A stretch of DNA of 64,000 nucleotides from Cohnella faecalis. GTDB lineage: Bacteria > Bacillota > Bacilli > Paenibacillales > Paenibacillaceae. Shown piece by piece: positions 48,800 to 58,608 of this stretch. The notes beneath the pieces are model-generated. The model saw only the letters and a list, made by a program, of their open reading frames with translations. It was not told where the DNA came from and searched no databases. The stretch is from the NCBI RefSeq assembly GCF_003570905.1, contig NZ_QXJM01000052.1, positions 1 through 64,000 on the forward strand, in the 5' to 3' direction. Every line of letters starts with the position of its first letter. The stretch's first letter is position 1. A program made the translations under genes and the position numbers.

Positions 48800-49113
48800 A
48801 ATTGTATCCTGCCCCTGATTCGATGACGGGAAAGAGTACTCCGGCTCCACGCCCCCAGAGAGGAAAGCCTTCGGCTGCAAGCTTTCCGGCGATGATCGGA
48901 CGAACGACCTCCCCGAGAACCTGACGCGAAAGGACGCGCGCGCCGTTCGGCGCAATGCGGCTCATTAGCGTATTGGCGTATACCGGGCGTTAACCGGATT
49001 AAGCTGCGGAAGCGCGTCGGCATGTCATGCGCCGTTTCCGAACACGGGTGGTACCGCGGGAGAATTAACGCTCTCGTCCCTGACGATGTTTGTTGGGGGC
49101 GGGAGCTTTTTTA
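48800..49113 (+). promoter_or_regulatory. T-box riboswitch leader of hisS-aspS
   Basis: The hallmark T-box sequence gggtggtaccgcggg is at 49046-49060, just before a terminator hairpin (gctctcgtccc ... gggcgggagc, 49070-49106, then a T run). The 5' part has an AGTA and an agagag typical of Stem I. Uncharged tRNA pairing with the T-box would favour read-through into hisS. I could not fix the specifier codon: a GAC (Asp) occurs after GAAC near 48900, but a His reading is not excluded. Confidence 0.85.
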
Positions 49114-49136
49114 TTTGTCGGAAGAGAAGGTGAACG

Positions 49137-50429
49137 ATGATGGCTTTTCAAAAACCAAGGGGTACGCAGGATGTCCTTCCCGGCAGCTCGGGAACCTGGC
49201 AATTCGTCGAACGGACGGCCCGGGACGTTTGCCGCCGATTCGGCTTCGGTGAAATCCGCACGCCGATTTTCGAAGCGACCGAGCTATTCAAGCGCGGCGT
49301 CGGCGAGACGACGGACATCGTCGAGAAAGAAATGTACACCTTCACGGATCGCGGGGACCGCAGCATGACGCTGCGTCCCGAAGGGACGGCGGGCGTCGTC
49401 CGTTCTTATGTGGAGAACAAGCTTTACGGAGAGCCCGATCTTGCCAAGCTGTACTACATCGGCCCGATGTTCCGGTACGAGCGGGCGCAAGCCGGAAGGT
49501 ACCGCCAGTTCCATCAGTTCGGGGTCGAAGCGATCGGATCGAGCGATCCCGCTCTCGATGCGGAAGTGATTGCGCTCGGCTATTCGTTCTACCGCGAGCT
49601 TGGACTGACTGGAATAACGGTGGAGGTCAATTCGGTCGGAACGCCGGAGGTAAGAGCGGCCTTCCGCGCGAAGCTGCTCGAATTTCTGGAGCCGATGCGC
49701 GGAGAGCTGTGCGAAGATTGCCAGTCGAGAATGGACCGCAATCCGCTTCGCGTGCTCGACTGCAAGGTCGACCAGGCGAAGTTCGAAGGGGCTCCGTCCA
49801 TTCTGGACAGTCTGGACGAGGAATGCGAAAGGCATTTCGCAGCGGTCAAGGAGCACCTCGATGCGGCGAATATTCCTTATCTCGTCAATCCGCGCATGGT
49901 GCGCGGGCTCGATTACTACACGCACACGGCTTTCGAATACAAGGCGCAGGGCATTGGCTCGATCGACACGATCGGCGGGGGCGGGCGTTATAACGGCCTG
50001 GTCGCGGAAATCGGCGGAGACGACCGTCCGGGCGTCGGTCTTGGACTCGGTCTAGAACGCACGCTGCTGCTGCTTGAGAGCCAAGGAGTCAAGCCGAATG
50101 TCGAGGCGGGCGTCGATTTGTTCGTTATTCCGCTCGGCGAACGGGCGGAGAAGGCGGTCACCGGCATCGTGCAGCAGCTTCGGCTGGAGGGCATAGCGGT
50201 CGAACGCGATTATCAAGGACGCAAGCTGAAGACGCAGTTCAAAGCCGCAGAGCGCGCAGGCGCCGCGTTCACGGTCGTCATCGGAGACGATGAGCTGGAC
50301 AAAGGCGAGGTCGCGCTGAAGCCGCTGAAAGAAACGGCGTCGGGAGAGCAGCGGCTCGTGCCGATTGCCGAGCTTGCCCGGACGATTCGCATTTCTATAC
50401 AAGATGAAAAGGGGAACAACAACCAATGA
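49137..50429 (+). CDS. hisS: Histidyl-tRNA synthetase
   Basis: 430 residues. Class II motif 1 is in [19 protein letters not shown], motif 2 in [20 protein letters not shown], and the histidine-specific segments are [14 protein letters not shown] and [18 protein letters not shown]. The C-terminal anticodon-binding domain starts near [15 protein letters not shown]. It is controlled by the upstream T-box and overlaps aspS by four bases (ATGA). Confidence 0.97.
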   Translation: MMAFQKPRGTQDVLPGSSGTWQFVERTARDVCRRFGFGEIRTPIFEATELFKRGVGETTDIVEKEMYTFTDRGDRSMTLRPEGTAGVVRSYVENKLYGEPDLAKLYYIGPMFRYERAQAGRYRQFHQFGVEAIGSSDPALDAEVIALGYSFYRELGLTGITVEVNSVGTPEVRAAFRAKLLEFLEPMRGELCEDCQSRMDRNPLRVLDCKVDQAKFEGAPSILDSLDEECERHFAAVKEHLDAANIPYLVNPRMVRGLDYYTHTAFEYKAQGIGSIDTIGGGGRYNGLVAEIGGDDRPGVGLGLGLERTLLLLESQGVKPNVEAGVDLFVIPLGERAEKAVTGIVQQLRLEGIAVERDYQGRKLKTQFKAAERAGAAFTVVIGDDELDKGEVALKPLKETASGEQRLVPIAELARTIRISIQDEKGNNNQ

Positions 50430-52273
50430 TGCTCAAAAACCATGATTGCGGAACGCTTGGACAACAAAACGTCGGGGAAACCGTCGTCCTTAACGGATGG
50501 GTGCAAGGCTGGCGCGACTTCGGAGGCATTCTGTTCATCGACTTGCGCGACCGCACCGGCATCGTGCAAATCGTCTTCAACCCGGCCTTCTCGGGGCAGG
50601 CGCTTGATCTCGGCGCCCGCGCCCGCAACGAATACGTCCTCGCGGTCAAAGGCGTTGTCGTCGGACGCGATCCGGAGACGTACAACCCGAACATCGCCAC
50701 CGGTGAAATCGAGCTGCAGGTGCACGAGGTGGAAATCATCAACTCCGCGAAGACGCCTCCGTTCCCGATCGAGGACGGCGTCGAAGTCGATGAATCGCTT
50801 CGCCTGAAATACCGTTATCTGGATTTGCGTCGTCCGGAAATGCAAAAGACGCTGCGCTTGCGCTCGAAAGCGACCAAGGTGTTCCGCGATTTCCTCGACG
50901 AGAACGATTTTATCGACGTTGAGACTCCGATCCTGACGAAGAGCTCACCGGAAGGCGCGCGAGACTACCTTGTACCGAGCCGCGTGCACCCGGGCGAATT
51001 TTTCGCTTTGCCGCAATCGCCGCAGCTGTTCAAGCAGTTGCTGATGGTCGGCGGTCTTGAGCGTTACTACCAAGTCGCCCGCTGCTTCCGCGACGAAGAC
51101 CTTCGCGCGGACCGTCAGCCGGAATTCACGCAGGTCGACATCGAGACGTCGTTCCTGACTCAGGATCAACTGCTTGCCATGATGGAGAGCTTGATGGCGA
51201 GATTGTTCCGCGAAACGATCGGCGTCGAAATTCCGACTCCGTTCCAACGTCTCACTTACAACGATGCCATTCATAAATACGGCTCCGACAAGCCGGATCT
51301 TCGTTTCGGACTCGAAATCGAAGACGTAACCGATATCGTCAAGAACAGCGACGTGAAAGTGTTCGCATCCGTTGCTTCGTCCGGCGGCGTCGTGAAGGCT
51401 CTTAACGCCAAGGGCTGCGCAAGCTGGAGCCGCAAGGAGCTGGACGACCTGCAGCCGTTCGCGACCCGTTACGGCGGCAAAGGAATAGCTTGGATTACCG
51501 TCAAGGAAGGCGAATGGCGCGGTCCGATCGTCAAGTTCTTCAAGCCGGAGGAAATCGCGGCACTGACCGAGAAGCTCGGAGTAGAGGAAGGCGACTTGCT
51601 CTGCTTCTCCGCGGACAAGCTGAAGACGGCTGCCGACGTGATGGGCAACCTGCGTTTGAAGGTCGGCCGCGAGCTTGGCCTGATCGACAACAGCGCGTTC
51701 AAATTTCTGTGGGTCGTCGACTTCCCGCTGCTCGGCTACGACGAGGAAGCGAAGCGCTGGGTTGCCGAACATCACCCGTTCACCCGTCCGCGCGACGAGG
51801 ATTTGGAACTGTTCGCGACCGACCCGGGCGCGATTCGCGCGCAAGCTTACGATATCGTGCTTAACGGCTACGAGGTCGGCGGCGGCTCGATGCGTATTTA
51901 CCGCCGCGAAGTGCAAGAGCAAATGTTCTCCGCGCTTGGCTTTACGCAGGAGGAAGCGAAGAAGCAGTTCGGCTACTTCATGGACGCGTTCGAATACGGT
52001 ACGCCTCCGCACGGAGGCATCGCGTTCGGCCTCGACCGTCTGATCATGCTGCTCACTGGCCGAACAAACCTTCGCGAGACGATCGCTTTCCCGAAAACCG
52101 CGAGCGCGACGGATTTGCTATGCGACGCTCCGTCGGCGGTCTTCGATCGTCAGCTTGACGATCTGCACATCCGCCTGTCGGCCAAGGCGATCGCTGCGCA
52201 AACCAAACCGAACGCATCCCAAGAGGGAGCCCCGCAGGATTCGCAGAACGCCGAACCCGCGGCGCAGTCTTAA
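50426..52273 (+). CDS. aspS: Aspartyl-tRNA synthetase
   Basis: 615 residues: N-terminal OB fold ([20 protein letters not shown]), class II motif 2 ([20 protein letters not shown]), the bacterial GAD insertion and motif 3 ([20 protein letters not shown]). The C-terminus has about 25 extra Ala/Gln/Pro-rich residues after the conserved DLHIRL end. It may be a non-discriminating enzyme, which the sequence alone does not settle. Co-transcribed with hisS. Confidence 0.96.
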   Translation: MMLKNHDCGTLGQQNVGETVVLNGWVQGWRDFGGILFIDLRDRTGIVQIVFNPAFSGQALDLGARARNEYVLAVKGVVVGRDPETYNPNIATGEIELQVHEVEIINSAKTPPFPIEDGVEVDESLRLKYRYLDLRRPEMQKTLRLRSKATKVFRDFLDENDFIDVETPILTKSSPEGARDYLVPSRVHPGEFFALPQSPQLFKQLLMVGGLERYYQVARCFRDEDLRADRQPEFTQVDIETSFLTQDQLLAMMESLMARLFRETIGVEIPTPFQRLTYNDAIHKYGSDKPDLRFGLEIEDVTDIVKNSDVKVFASVASSGGVVKALNAKGCASWSRKELDDLQPFATRYGGKGIAWITVKEGEWRGPIVKFFKPEEIAALTEKLGVEEGDLLCFSADKLKTAADVMGNLRLKVGRELGLIDNSAFKFLWVVDFPLLGYDEEAKRWVAEHHPFTRPRDEDLELFATDPGAIRAQAYDIVLNGYEVGGGSMRIYRREVQEQMFSALGFTQEEAKKQFGYFMDAFEYGTPPHGGIAFGLDRLIMLLTGRTNLRETIAFPKTASATDLLCDAPSAVFDRQLDDLHIRLSAKAIAAQTKPNASQEGAPQDSQNAEPAAQS

Positions 52274-52300
52274 TACGCCAAAAGGAGCGTCGATGCGAAG

Positions 52301-53050
52301 ATGCTGCATCCATTTTCCCGCACGGAGCTTGCGATAGGCCCCGAAGGGATTGAGAAGTTGAAAGGGAGTACCGTCGCCGTTCTCGGAATCGGCGGCGTCG
52401 GCTCCATCGCCGCTGAGGCGCTTGCCCGTTCCGGCGTCGGCCGGCTGATCTTGATCGACAAGGACGTCGTCGACATTACGAACATCAACCGGCAGATTCA
52501 TGCGCTGACGACGACGGTCGGCCAGCCGAAGGCGGATCTGATGCGCGACCGGATCAAGCTGATCAACCCGGAATGCGACGCGATTTCGCTTCGGATGTTC
52601 TATACCGAGGAGACGTATGAGGAGCTGTTCAAGTATCCGCTCGATTATGTGCTCGACGCCTCGGACACCATTTCGTACAAAATCCATCTGATCAAGGAAT
52701 GCTTGCGCCGCGGAATTCCGCTTATTTCCAGCATGGGAGCGGCTAACAAGATGGATCCCACTCGCTTTCAAGTGGCGGATATTTCGAAAACAAGCGTCGA
52801 TCCTATCGCTCGGGTCATTCGGCAAAAGCTTCGCAAGGAAGGCATCAAGAAGGGCGTCAAGGTCGTCTTCTCGACCGAAGACCCGATGAAGCCGCGCGAG
52901 GACGTCACTCAGCGGATCGTTCCGGATACCGCTCCGAAGGACATCCGCAAGGCGCAGCAGCCGCCGTCCAGCAATGCGTTCGTGCCGCCGGTCGCCGGTC
53001 TGATCATGGTTAGCGTCGCGGTCAAAGAGCTGGTAGAGCGAGGGAGCTGA
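52301..53050 (+). CDS. tcdA: tRNA threonylcarbamoyladenosine dehydratase
   Basis: 249 residues of the E1-like ThiF/MoeB superfamily. The ATP site is VAVLGIGGVGSIAAEALARS; LILIDKDVVDITNINRQIHA and YVLDASDTISYKIHLIKECL match TcdA/CsdL. It dehydrates t6A to the cyclic form in tRNA. It follows aspS by 27 bases, an arrangement usual in Bacilli. Confidence 0.93.
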   Translation: MLHPFSRTELAIGPEGIEKLKGSTVAVLGIGGVGSIAAEALARSGVGRLILIDKDVVDITNINRQIHALTTTVGQPKADLMRDRIKLINPECDAISLRMFYTEETYEELFKYPLDYVLDASDTISYKIHLIKECLRRGIPLISSMGAANKMDPTRFQVADISKTSVDPIARVIRQKLRKEGIKKGVKVVFSTEDPMKPREDVTQRIVPDTAPKDIRKAQQPPSSNAFVPPVAGLIMVSVAVKELVERGS

Positions 53051-53055
53051 TTCGG

Positions 53056-53712
53056 ATGGATGAGGCGCTGGTCAAAAAGCTGAAGCTGCCGCATGGAGGC
53101 CATATCGCGATTGTGCAGCCGCCCGAAGGGTATTTGGCTTCGCTCGGCTTGTCGCCGGAGGAAACGAGGCTGGACGTAGCGCGAGTCGGCGAGTACGATT
53201 TCGTGCAGCTGTTCGCCTACGGCTCCGGGGACGTGGAACGGCTCGGGCCCGCCGCCGCAAGAGCGGTTAAGCCGGGCGGCTTGCTGTGGGTGTGCTACCC
53301 GAAGGGAACTTCCGCCATCAAGGCGGACATCAACCGCGATCGGGGCTGGGGCCCTCTGGCCGAGGCGGGCTTCGAGGGAGTTGCCCTCGTTTCCTTGGAC
53401 GAGACGTGGTCGTCCATGCGGTTTCGTCCGGCATCGGGCAAGCCTCGCGTCACCCCTGCGGAGCGCAAAGCCGCTGTCGCCGGGGAGCCATCCGCCTCCG
53501 AAGGCGTCTTGGACACGCCGGAGGATTTGCTGGCCGAGCTGATCAAGCATCCGGAGCAGGCCGCTTTGTTCGAGAAGCTTGCGCCTTCCCATAAGAAGGA
53601 GTACGTCCGCTGGATCGTAGAAGCGAAGAAAGCCGAAACGCGGGCTTCAAGGATCGGAAAAGCGATCGAGAAGCTCAGCCAAGGGCTCAAGCGTCCATCC
53701 GACAAGATCTGA
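53056..53712 (+). CDS. DUF3052-like / YdeI-OmpD-associated family protein
   Basis: 218 residues in two parts. The N-terminal half (about 1-125) resembles DUF3052-type proteins (GEYDFVQLFAYGSGDVERLG, KPGGLLWVCYPKGTS, DETWSSMRFRP). The C-terminal half has the YdeI pattern (LIKHPEQAALFEKLAPSHKK, EYVRWIVEAKKAETRASRIG, KAIEKLSQG). Function is unknown; YdeI relatives have been linked to resistance to antimicrobial peptides. It is the last gene of the hisS operon and is followed by a terminator. Confidence 0.75.
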   Translation: MDEALVKKLKLPHGGHIAIVQPPEGYLASLGLSPEETRLDVARVGEYDFVQLFAYGSGDVERLGPAAARAVKPGGLLWVCYPKGTSAIKADINRDRGWGPLAEAGFEGVALVSLDETWSSMRFRPASGKPRVTPAERKAAVAGEPSASEGVLDTPEDLLAELIKHPEQAALFEKLAPSHKKEYVRWIVEAKKAETRASRIGKAIEKLSQGLKRPSDKI

Positions 53713-53728
53713 TTCTCCCATGCATCGC

Positions 53729-53777
53729 AGAAAGCCCGTCAAGTCCTTAGTGGACATGGCGGGCTTTCGCCCTTTTT
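53729..53777 (+). terminator. Intrinsic terminator after the ydeI-like gene
   Basis: gaaagcccgtc pairs with ggcgggctttc (one mismatch region), and a T-rich tract (cccttttttc) follows. Confidence 0.7.
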
Positions 53778-53860
53778 TCAGGGATGCCTGCACCTGTCTC
53801 TATCCGCGAAAGACCCGCCTACATAGACTGAATCATCTTCGCAAAGGAGGCGTTGCCCTG

Positions 53861-54370
53861 TTGAGCATCAAACTGCAATCGACCAAACGCTGCTCTTGCC
53901 ATCATCCCCCCAAAAAAAGACGCCGCAAACGTCGCCATAACACGTATCAAGGCAATACCGTCACTTCACCCGCAGAAACGGTGTATCCTCCGGGAGCGGG
54001 CGGAACCGGCGATTGGGTCGACGGTTTTGGAGGACTTGGATTGGGAGACCTGGGCGGCAGCTGGCCTGCCGGAGAGGGAGAGAATACCTACGCGGCTAAT
54101 CCGGTCGATCATCGTACGGCCGGCCGCCACCATACGGGAGGCCATCACCGCACGGGAGGGCATCATCGCACGGGAGGCCATCACCGCACGGGAGGCCATC
54201 ATCGCACGGAAGGACATCACCGCACGGCAGGGCACCATACGGCGGGACATCGTACGGCCGGCTATGAGACGGAGCATCGTACGCAGGGTTATGTGGCGGG
54301 CCGTCTGGCCGTTCCGCGTAAGCGGTCGAAGCCGGCAAGCAAGAAATGCGGCTGCAAAGGCCGCAAGTAA
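53861..54370 (+). CDS. His/Thr-repeat protein, candidate spore-coat substrate of CotH
   Basis: 169 residues from the TTG at 53861, which follows a strong gcaaaggagg site; the frame is open to 53720 but that part overlaps the preceding terminator. The N-terminus is Cys/Arg/Lys-rich (KRCSCHHPPKKRRRKRRH). A Gly-rich middle is followed by six or seven six-residue units GGHHRT / EGHHRT / AGHHTA (about 54110-54260). It ends SKPASKKCGCKGRK. It has no known fold. CotH kinase is the next gene, 161 bases downstream on the same strand. In Bacillus, CotH phosphorylates low-complexity basic repeat proteins (CotB, CotG), so this is a likely substrate. Confidence 0.6.
   Translation: MSIKLQSTKRCSCHHPPKKRRRKRRHNTYQGNTVTSPAETVYPPGAGGTGDWVDGFGGLGLGDLGGSWPAGEGENTYAANPVDHRTAGRHHTGGHHRTGGHHRTGGHHRTGGHHRTEGHHRTAGHHTAGHRTAGYETEHRTQGYVAGRLAVPRKRSKPASKKCGCKGRK
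54110..54260 (+). repeat. 18-bp coding repeats (GGHHRT)
   Basis: Successive units of the form catcaccgcacgggaggc differ mainly at the third base of the histidine codons and encode GGHHRT. Confidence 0.85.
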
Positions 54371-54382
54371 AAGGCCGCACGA

Positions 54383-54432
54383 ACGGCAGCCTTCAGGGAG
54401 CGATCGATTCGATCCCGGAGGCTGCTTTCTTT
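54383..54432 (+). terminator. Intrinsic terminator after the His/Thr-repeat gene
   Basis: ggcagcctt pairs with aggctgctt around a partly paired loop (gggagcgatcgattcgatccc), then a T-rich tract. Confidence 0.65.
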
Positions 54433-54531
54433 TGCGTTCGTTGCGGGACGATCGCCGTTTCCTTGCCTGCCGGATAGCATACGTTACGGATACGCGGCAC
54501 AGCCGATCAAGGAAGCGAGGCGGACGACGGA

Positions 54532-55587
54532 ATGGCACTGCCGGTTGTTCATTTGAGACTGAATGCCTCGACTGTAGCGGCGATGGAGAAAAATGTGTGG
54601 AGCGATCGGTTCGCGACGGCTCATATGCTGACGGAGTCCGGTCAGGATCCGATTCGAGTTCGTTACAGGGGAGGCCATACGCGAAATTATCCGAAGCGTT
54701 CGTACGAGGTCGTTCGGAACGGTCGCATTTGGCATTATAATGCGGAATACGACGATCCTTCGATGATCAGGAACGCGCTGTCCTTCGCCTTCTTTCCTTG
54801 GCTTGGCGTAAGCGCGCCGCGTACCCAGCATGTGCTGCTCTATCGCAACGGGGAGCGCCTGGGCGTTTATTTGGAAATCGAAGGCGTCGACCGCTCGTTT
54901 TTCCGAAGGCGAAACATTGGCGCGACCGCTTTGTTTTATGCGAGCAGCAGCAAAGCGGACTTCGAGCTTAACGCGCCCGGGACGGATAAACCTAAGCGAA
55001 CGCTTCTGGCGGGCTACGAGCATCGTTTCGGCGGGTTAGAGGGTAAGGAGCTGCTGACCGGCTTCATCGCAGGCTTGCATCGGGGGACGGGGAGGCAGCT
55101 CGCTTCGTTCATTCGCTCCAGGCTCGACACCGACGCTTATCTACGTTGGCTTGCCGGGGCGGTGCTGACGGGCAACTTCGACGGCTTTGAGCAAAACTAC
55201 GCGATTTATCGGCATCGCAATTCCGGCAAGTGGAGAGTTTTGCCATGGGACTACGAAGGTACGTGGGGGCGGAATTGCTATGGCCGTCTGGTCGAAGCGG
55301 GACTCGTATCGGTAACCGGCTACAATGCCTTGACGCGCAAGCTATGGGAGCATCGTCCGTTCCGGCGAGCGTACGCGGGCATTCTCAAGGAAGCTTTGGA
55401 CGGTCCGTTCACGGAGCTGCGGCTCATGCCGCTCGTCGATAGAATGCTCGGTAACGTTTCGGCCGAAATTCGCAAGGATGCCGCAAGACGGTATTCCGCC
55501 TCTGAATTTTCGGGCGAGGCAAGCGTTATCCGGCGCTATATTCGGGAGAGGCGCGCAATTGTCGCCCGCGAGGCGGAACGATTGTAA
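54532..55587 (+). CDS. cotH: CotH-family spore coat protein kinase
   Basis: 351 residues. The CotH pattern is visible: IRVRYRGGHTRNYPKRSYEV at the N-terminus, YLEIEGVDRSFFRRRNIG (lysine/glutamate region), and the catalytic stretch LTGNFDGFEQNYAIYRHRNS followed by WRVLPWDYEGTWGRN, where conserved aspartates would bind metal. CotH proteins are atypical kinases that phosphorylate coat proteins during sporulation. The first residues (MALPVVHLRL) are shorter than in some members. It faces a candidate substrate gene upstream. Confidence 0.88.
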   Translation: MALPVVHLRLNASTVAAMEKNVWSDRFATAHMLTESGQDPIRVRYRGGHTRNYPKRSYEVVRNGRIWHYNAEYDDPSMIRNALSFAFFPWLGVSAPRTQHVLLYRNGERLGVYLEIEGVDRSFFRRRNIGATALFYASSSKADFELNAPGTDKPKRTLLAGYEHRFGGLEGKELLTGFIAGLHRGTGRQLASFIRSRLDTDAYLRWLAGAVLTGNFDGFEQNYAIYRHRNSGKWRVLPWDYEGTWGRNCYGRLVEAGLVSVTGYNALTRKLWEHRPFRRAYAGILKEALDGPFTELRLMPLVDRMLGNVSAEIRKDAARRYSASEFSGEASVIRRYIRERRAIVAREAERL

Positions 55588-55643
55588 TTCAAAAGCGGCT
55601 GGCCGATCTGCTATGATAGAGAAAGCGGAAAGGCGGGAGCAAG

Positions 55644-56951
55644 ATGGATTTGTTCAGCTACAGGGAAGAAGCGGAGCCGCGCAGAAGGCTGCTGGCGGAC
55701 CGGATGCGTCCGGAGACGCTTGACGAATATATTGGCCAAGAGCATATCGTGGGGCAGGGCAAGCTGCTCCGGCGCGCGATCGAGAACGATGCGGTAACCT
55801 CGATACTGCTGTTCGGCCCTCCGGGCTGCGGCAAGACGACGCTCGCTCATATCATATCGAAGCAAACCTCCGGCGATTTCGTCCGGCTTAATGCGGTGGA
55901 CGCCTCCGTGAAGGATGTCAGGGAAGTGATCGAGCAGGCGGAAAAAAACAAAAACATGTACGGCCGCAAAACGATACTGTTTCTGGACGAGGTGCATCGC
56001 TTCAATTCGGCGCGTCAGGATGCGCTGCTGCCGGCGGTGGAGAAAGGAATTATCGTCTTCATCGGGGCGACGACGGAGAATCCGTTTCACTCCATCAACG
56101 GGGCGTTGCTGTCCCGCTCGACGTTGTTCCGGCTTCAGCCGCTGACAAAGGAGCATTCGCTGGCGGCGATGCGCCGGGCGTTGGAGGATCCGGTCAAAGG
56201 GTTGGCTTTCATGAAGCTTTCCGTTGACGAGGAGGCGCTGGACCATATCGCTTCGATGGCGAACGGCGACATCCGGCGCGCTCTTACGGCGTTGGAGCTG
56301 GCTGCCGTCACGACTCCTTCGCAGCCCGACGGCTCGGTGCGGGTGACGGTAGAGGTCGCGGAGGAATCGATCCGACAGCCGACCGTGATTGCCGACGAAT
56401 CGACCCAGTACGATGTGCTGTCGGCTTTTCATAAAAGTGTCAGAGGCTCCAGCGACGCGGCTCTATTCTGGTTTTTGTACGCGGTCGAAAAGCTGGGCAT
56501 GGATCCGATGACGTTCCTTCGCCGCTTGACGGTCGCGTGCAGCGAAGATATCGGCCTTGCGAATCCGCAAGCGATGGTTCAGGCGGTCAGCGCCATGGAA
56601 GCTTATCACCGGATCGGCTGGCCGGAATCCAAATATATCGCGGCCCAAGCCATTTTGTTTGCGGTGGAGAGTCCCAAGTCTAATGCGGTGGCGACAGCCA
56701 TAGGACGAATCACGACCACGCTCGACCAGGCGAAGTCCGCCGAAGTTCCGCTGCATCTTCGGGACGGTCATTACAGCGGCGCCGCAAAGCTCGGGCATGT
56801 CGGCTATCAATATCCGCACGATTTTCCAGGACATTACGTCGACCAGAACTATTTGCCGGACAAGCTTCAAGGGGCCGTGTTTTATGAAGCCACGGAGCAA
56901 GGAACGGAAGATAAAATCAGGCAAAATCAAGCGAGAAGAAGAAAAAGGTAA
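55644..56951 (+). CDS. rarA: Replication-associated recombination protein RarA (MgsA)
   Basis: 435 residues. The clamp-loader-like AAA+ ATPase has LADRMRPETLDEYIGQEHIV, Walker A FGPPGCGKTTLAHI, Walker B ILFLDEVHRFN and sensor GATTENPFHSINGALLSR. The C-terminal tetramerisation region contains CSEDIGLANPQAM and GYQYPHDFPGHYV. It acts at stalled forks. A gcgggag ribosome site precedes the ATG. Confidence 0.95.
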   Translation: MDLFSYREEAEPRRRLLADRMRPETLDEYIGQEHIVGQGKLLRRAIENDAVTSILLFGPPGCGKTTLAHIISKQTSGDFVRLNAVDASVKDVREVIEQAEKNKNMYGRKTILFLDEVHRFNSARQDALLPAVEKGIIVFIGATTENPFHSINGALLSRSTLFRLQPLTKEHSLAAMRRALEDPVKGLAFMKLSVDEEALDHIASMANGDIRRALTALELAAVTTPSQPDGSVRVTVEVAEESIRQPTVIADESTQYDVLSAFHKSVRGSSDAALFWFLYAVEKLGMDPMTFLRRLTVACSEDIGLANPQAMVQAVSAMEAYHRIGWPESKYIAAQAILFAVESPKSNAVATAIGRITTTLDQAKSAEVPLHLRDGHYSGAAKLGHVGYQYPHDFPGHYVDQNYLPDKLQGAVFYEATEQGTEDKIRQNQARRRKR

Positions 56952-57191
56952 ATGCGGAACGTCGTTATTTTCCGGTTTTGCGCCTTCTGAGCCGAAAATC
57001 GGCATAGGGGGCAGGCTCAGACGAATAGAGATGGGTACTACGGCGAATTACGCGGCGAAACGAGGTTTGACGGGCACGAGCAAAACGTCTAAGCTATAGA
57101 AAAGCTATGCGGATTGCATTTTTCCAACGATTATATTTTTTTAATTATAAAGGAGGTGTACCTATTCTCCGAATCGGGGAATAGGGTTTTA

Positions 57192-58532
57192 TTGGACAGT
57201 GACCCCTTTCCGCTAGTCGTGGACTTGATCCTGATAGTGCTTTTGGTGTTTTTGAACGGCTTTTTCGTAGCGGCCGAATTCGCCATGGTGAAAGTACGCG
57301 GTACCCGGATCGACACGCTTGTGCAGGAAGGCAACTCAAGAGCGAAGTTAGCCTCCAGAATTACGAATCATCTCGACGCTTATTTATCGGTCTGCCAGCT
57401 TGGCATTACGCTGGCGTCTCTCGGGCTCGGCTGGCTTGGCGAGCCTGCCATTTCGCGCATGCTGGAGCCCGTGTTCGAATGGCTGGATATCGGCGAATCC
57501 TACGTTCATCCGGTTTCGTTTCTAGTCGGGTTCTCCGTCATCACGGTCATGCATATCGTACTCGGCGAGCTCGCTCCGAAGTCGTTCGCGATTCGCAAGG
57601 CGGAGTCGGTCACGATGTGGACCGCCATTCCGTTGATCGGATTCCGCAAGCTAATGAATCCGTTCATCTGGCTGTTGAACGGGACGGCCAATTTGCTTCT
57701 CCGGCCGTTCGGCATCGATACGTCGGAAGTGTCCTCTTCCGCCCATACGGAGGAAGAAATTCGGATACTCGTGAAGGAAAGCCACAAGAGCGGCCTGATC
57801 GACAACAACGAGATGACGCTGGTGGACAATATATTCGATTTTTCCGACACGACATCGCGCGAGATTATGATTCCCCGGACGGAGATGACGTGCCTCTACG
57901 GCAATCTGACTTACGAGGAGAACAAGGAAATTGCCTTGCGCGAGATGCATACCCGATATCCGGTGTGCGAGAAAGACAAAGACAATATTATCGGTTTCGT
58001 ACACATTAAGGATTTGCTGAAAGTCGCCGACGGATCCATTACCGATATCCGGCAGTTGACCCGCCCGATTACGACCGTGCCGGAGAGCATGCCGATCAGC
58101 GCTCTGCTGAAGCTGATGCAGAAGCGGAAGACACAGATCGCCATTCTGATAGACGAATACGGCGGAACCTCCGGGCTCGTCACGCTCGAGGATATTATGG
58201 AAGAGATCGTAGGCGAAATTCAGGACGAATTCGATGAAGAGCGCCCAGAAATCGAGCAAAAGGAAGACGGCATTTATTCGATCAACGGATTGATGCTGAT
58301 CGAGGAAGTGAACAGCTTCTTTAATCTCGATATCCCGACCGACGACTACGATACGATCGGGGGGTGGATCTACTCCCAGATCGAAATTCCGCCGAAGAAG
58401 AACCAATCGGTTCATACGGAGGACGGGTCGTACCGGTTCACGATTGAGGAGACCGATCATTTGAGAATATCCCGGGTAACCGTATCCCGCGAGGCGAACG
58501 CCGAGTGGGAGCCGGAAGCGGAAACCGGTTAA
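57192..58532 (+). CDS. CNNM/hemolysin-C-type membrane protein with CBS domains
   Basis: 446 residues. The DUF21 membrane domain (DLILIVLLVFLNGFFVAAEF, QLGITLASLGLGWLGEPA, HIVLGELAPKSFAIRKAE) is followed by two CBS domains (IMIPRTEMTCLYGNLTYEEN, ITTVPESMPISALLKLMQKR) and a C-terminal CorC/HlyC domain (YSINGLMLIEEVNSFFNLDI). Relatives export magnesium or other cations. The start is uncertain: the TTG at 57192 gives the family-like MDSDPFPL, but the strong aaaggaggtg site is at 57149-57158, with an in-frame GTG inside it (57156). A TTG at 57114 is less likely. Confidence 0.85.
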   Translation: MDSDPFPLVVDLILIVLLVFLNGFFVAAEFAMVKVRGTRIDTLVQEGNSRAKLASRITNHLDAYLSVCQLGITLASLGLGWLGEPAISRMLEPVFEWLDIGESYVHPVSFLVGFSVITVMHIVLGELAPKSFAIRKAESVTMWTAIPLIGFRKLMNPFIWLLNGTANLLLRPFGIDTSEVSSSAHTEEEIRILVKESHKSGLIDNNEMTLVDNIFDFSDTTSREIMIPRTEMTCLYGNLTYEENKEIALREMHTRYPVCEKDKDNIIGFVHIKDLLKVADGSITDIRQLTRPITTVPESMPISALLKLMQKRKTQIAILIDEYGGTSGLVTLEDIMEEIVGEIQDEFDEERPEIEQKEDGIYSINGLMLIEEVNSFFNLDIPTDDYDTIGGWIYSQIEIPPKKNQSVHTEDGSYRFTIEETDHLRISRVTVSREANAEWEPEAETG

Positions 58533-58536
58533 TGTT

Positions 58537-58591
58537 AAAAAAGGTCGAGCAGAGTTGAGGGGTCAGTCCCTTGATCTGCTCGGCCTTTTTT
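58537..58591 (+). terminator. Intrinsic terminator after the CNNM gene
   Basis: aaaaaaggtcgagcag pairs with ctgctcggccttttt around a partly complementary loop (aggggtcagtccctt). It is similar in layout to the obgE terminator. Array 3 starts about 18 bases later. Confidence 0.8.
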
Positions 58592-58608
58592 GATGTTGAT
58601 CAACAGGA

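Noticed and set aside
56797-57099. Small gene between rarA and the CNNM gene
   Set aside because: Mostly an out-of-frame reading of rarA with a short unsupported tail and no ribosome site.
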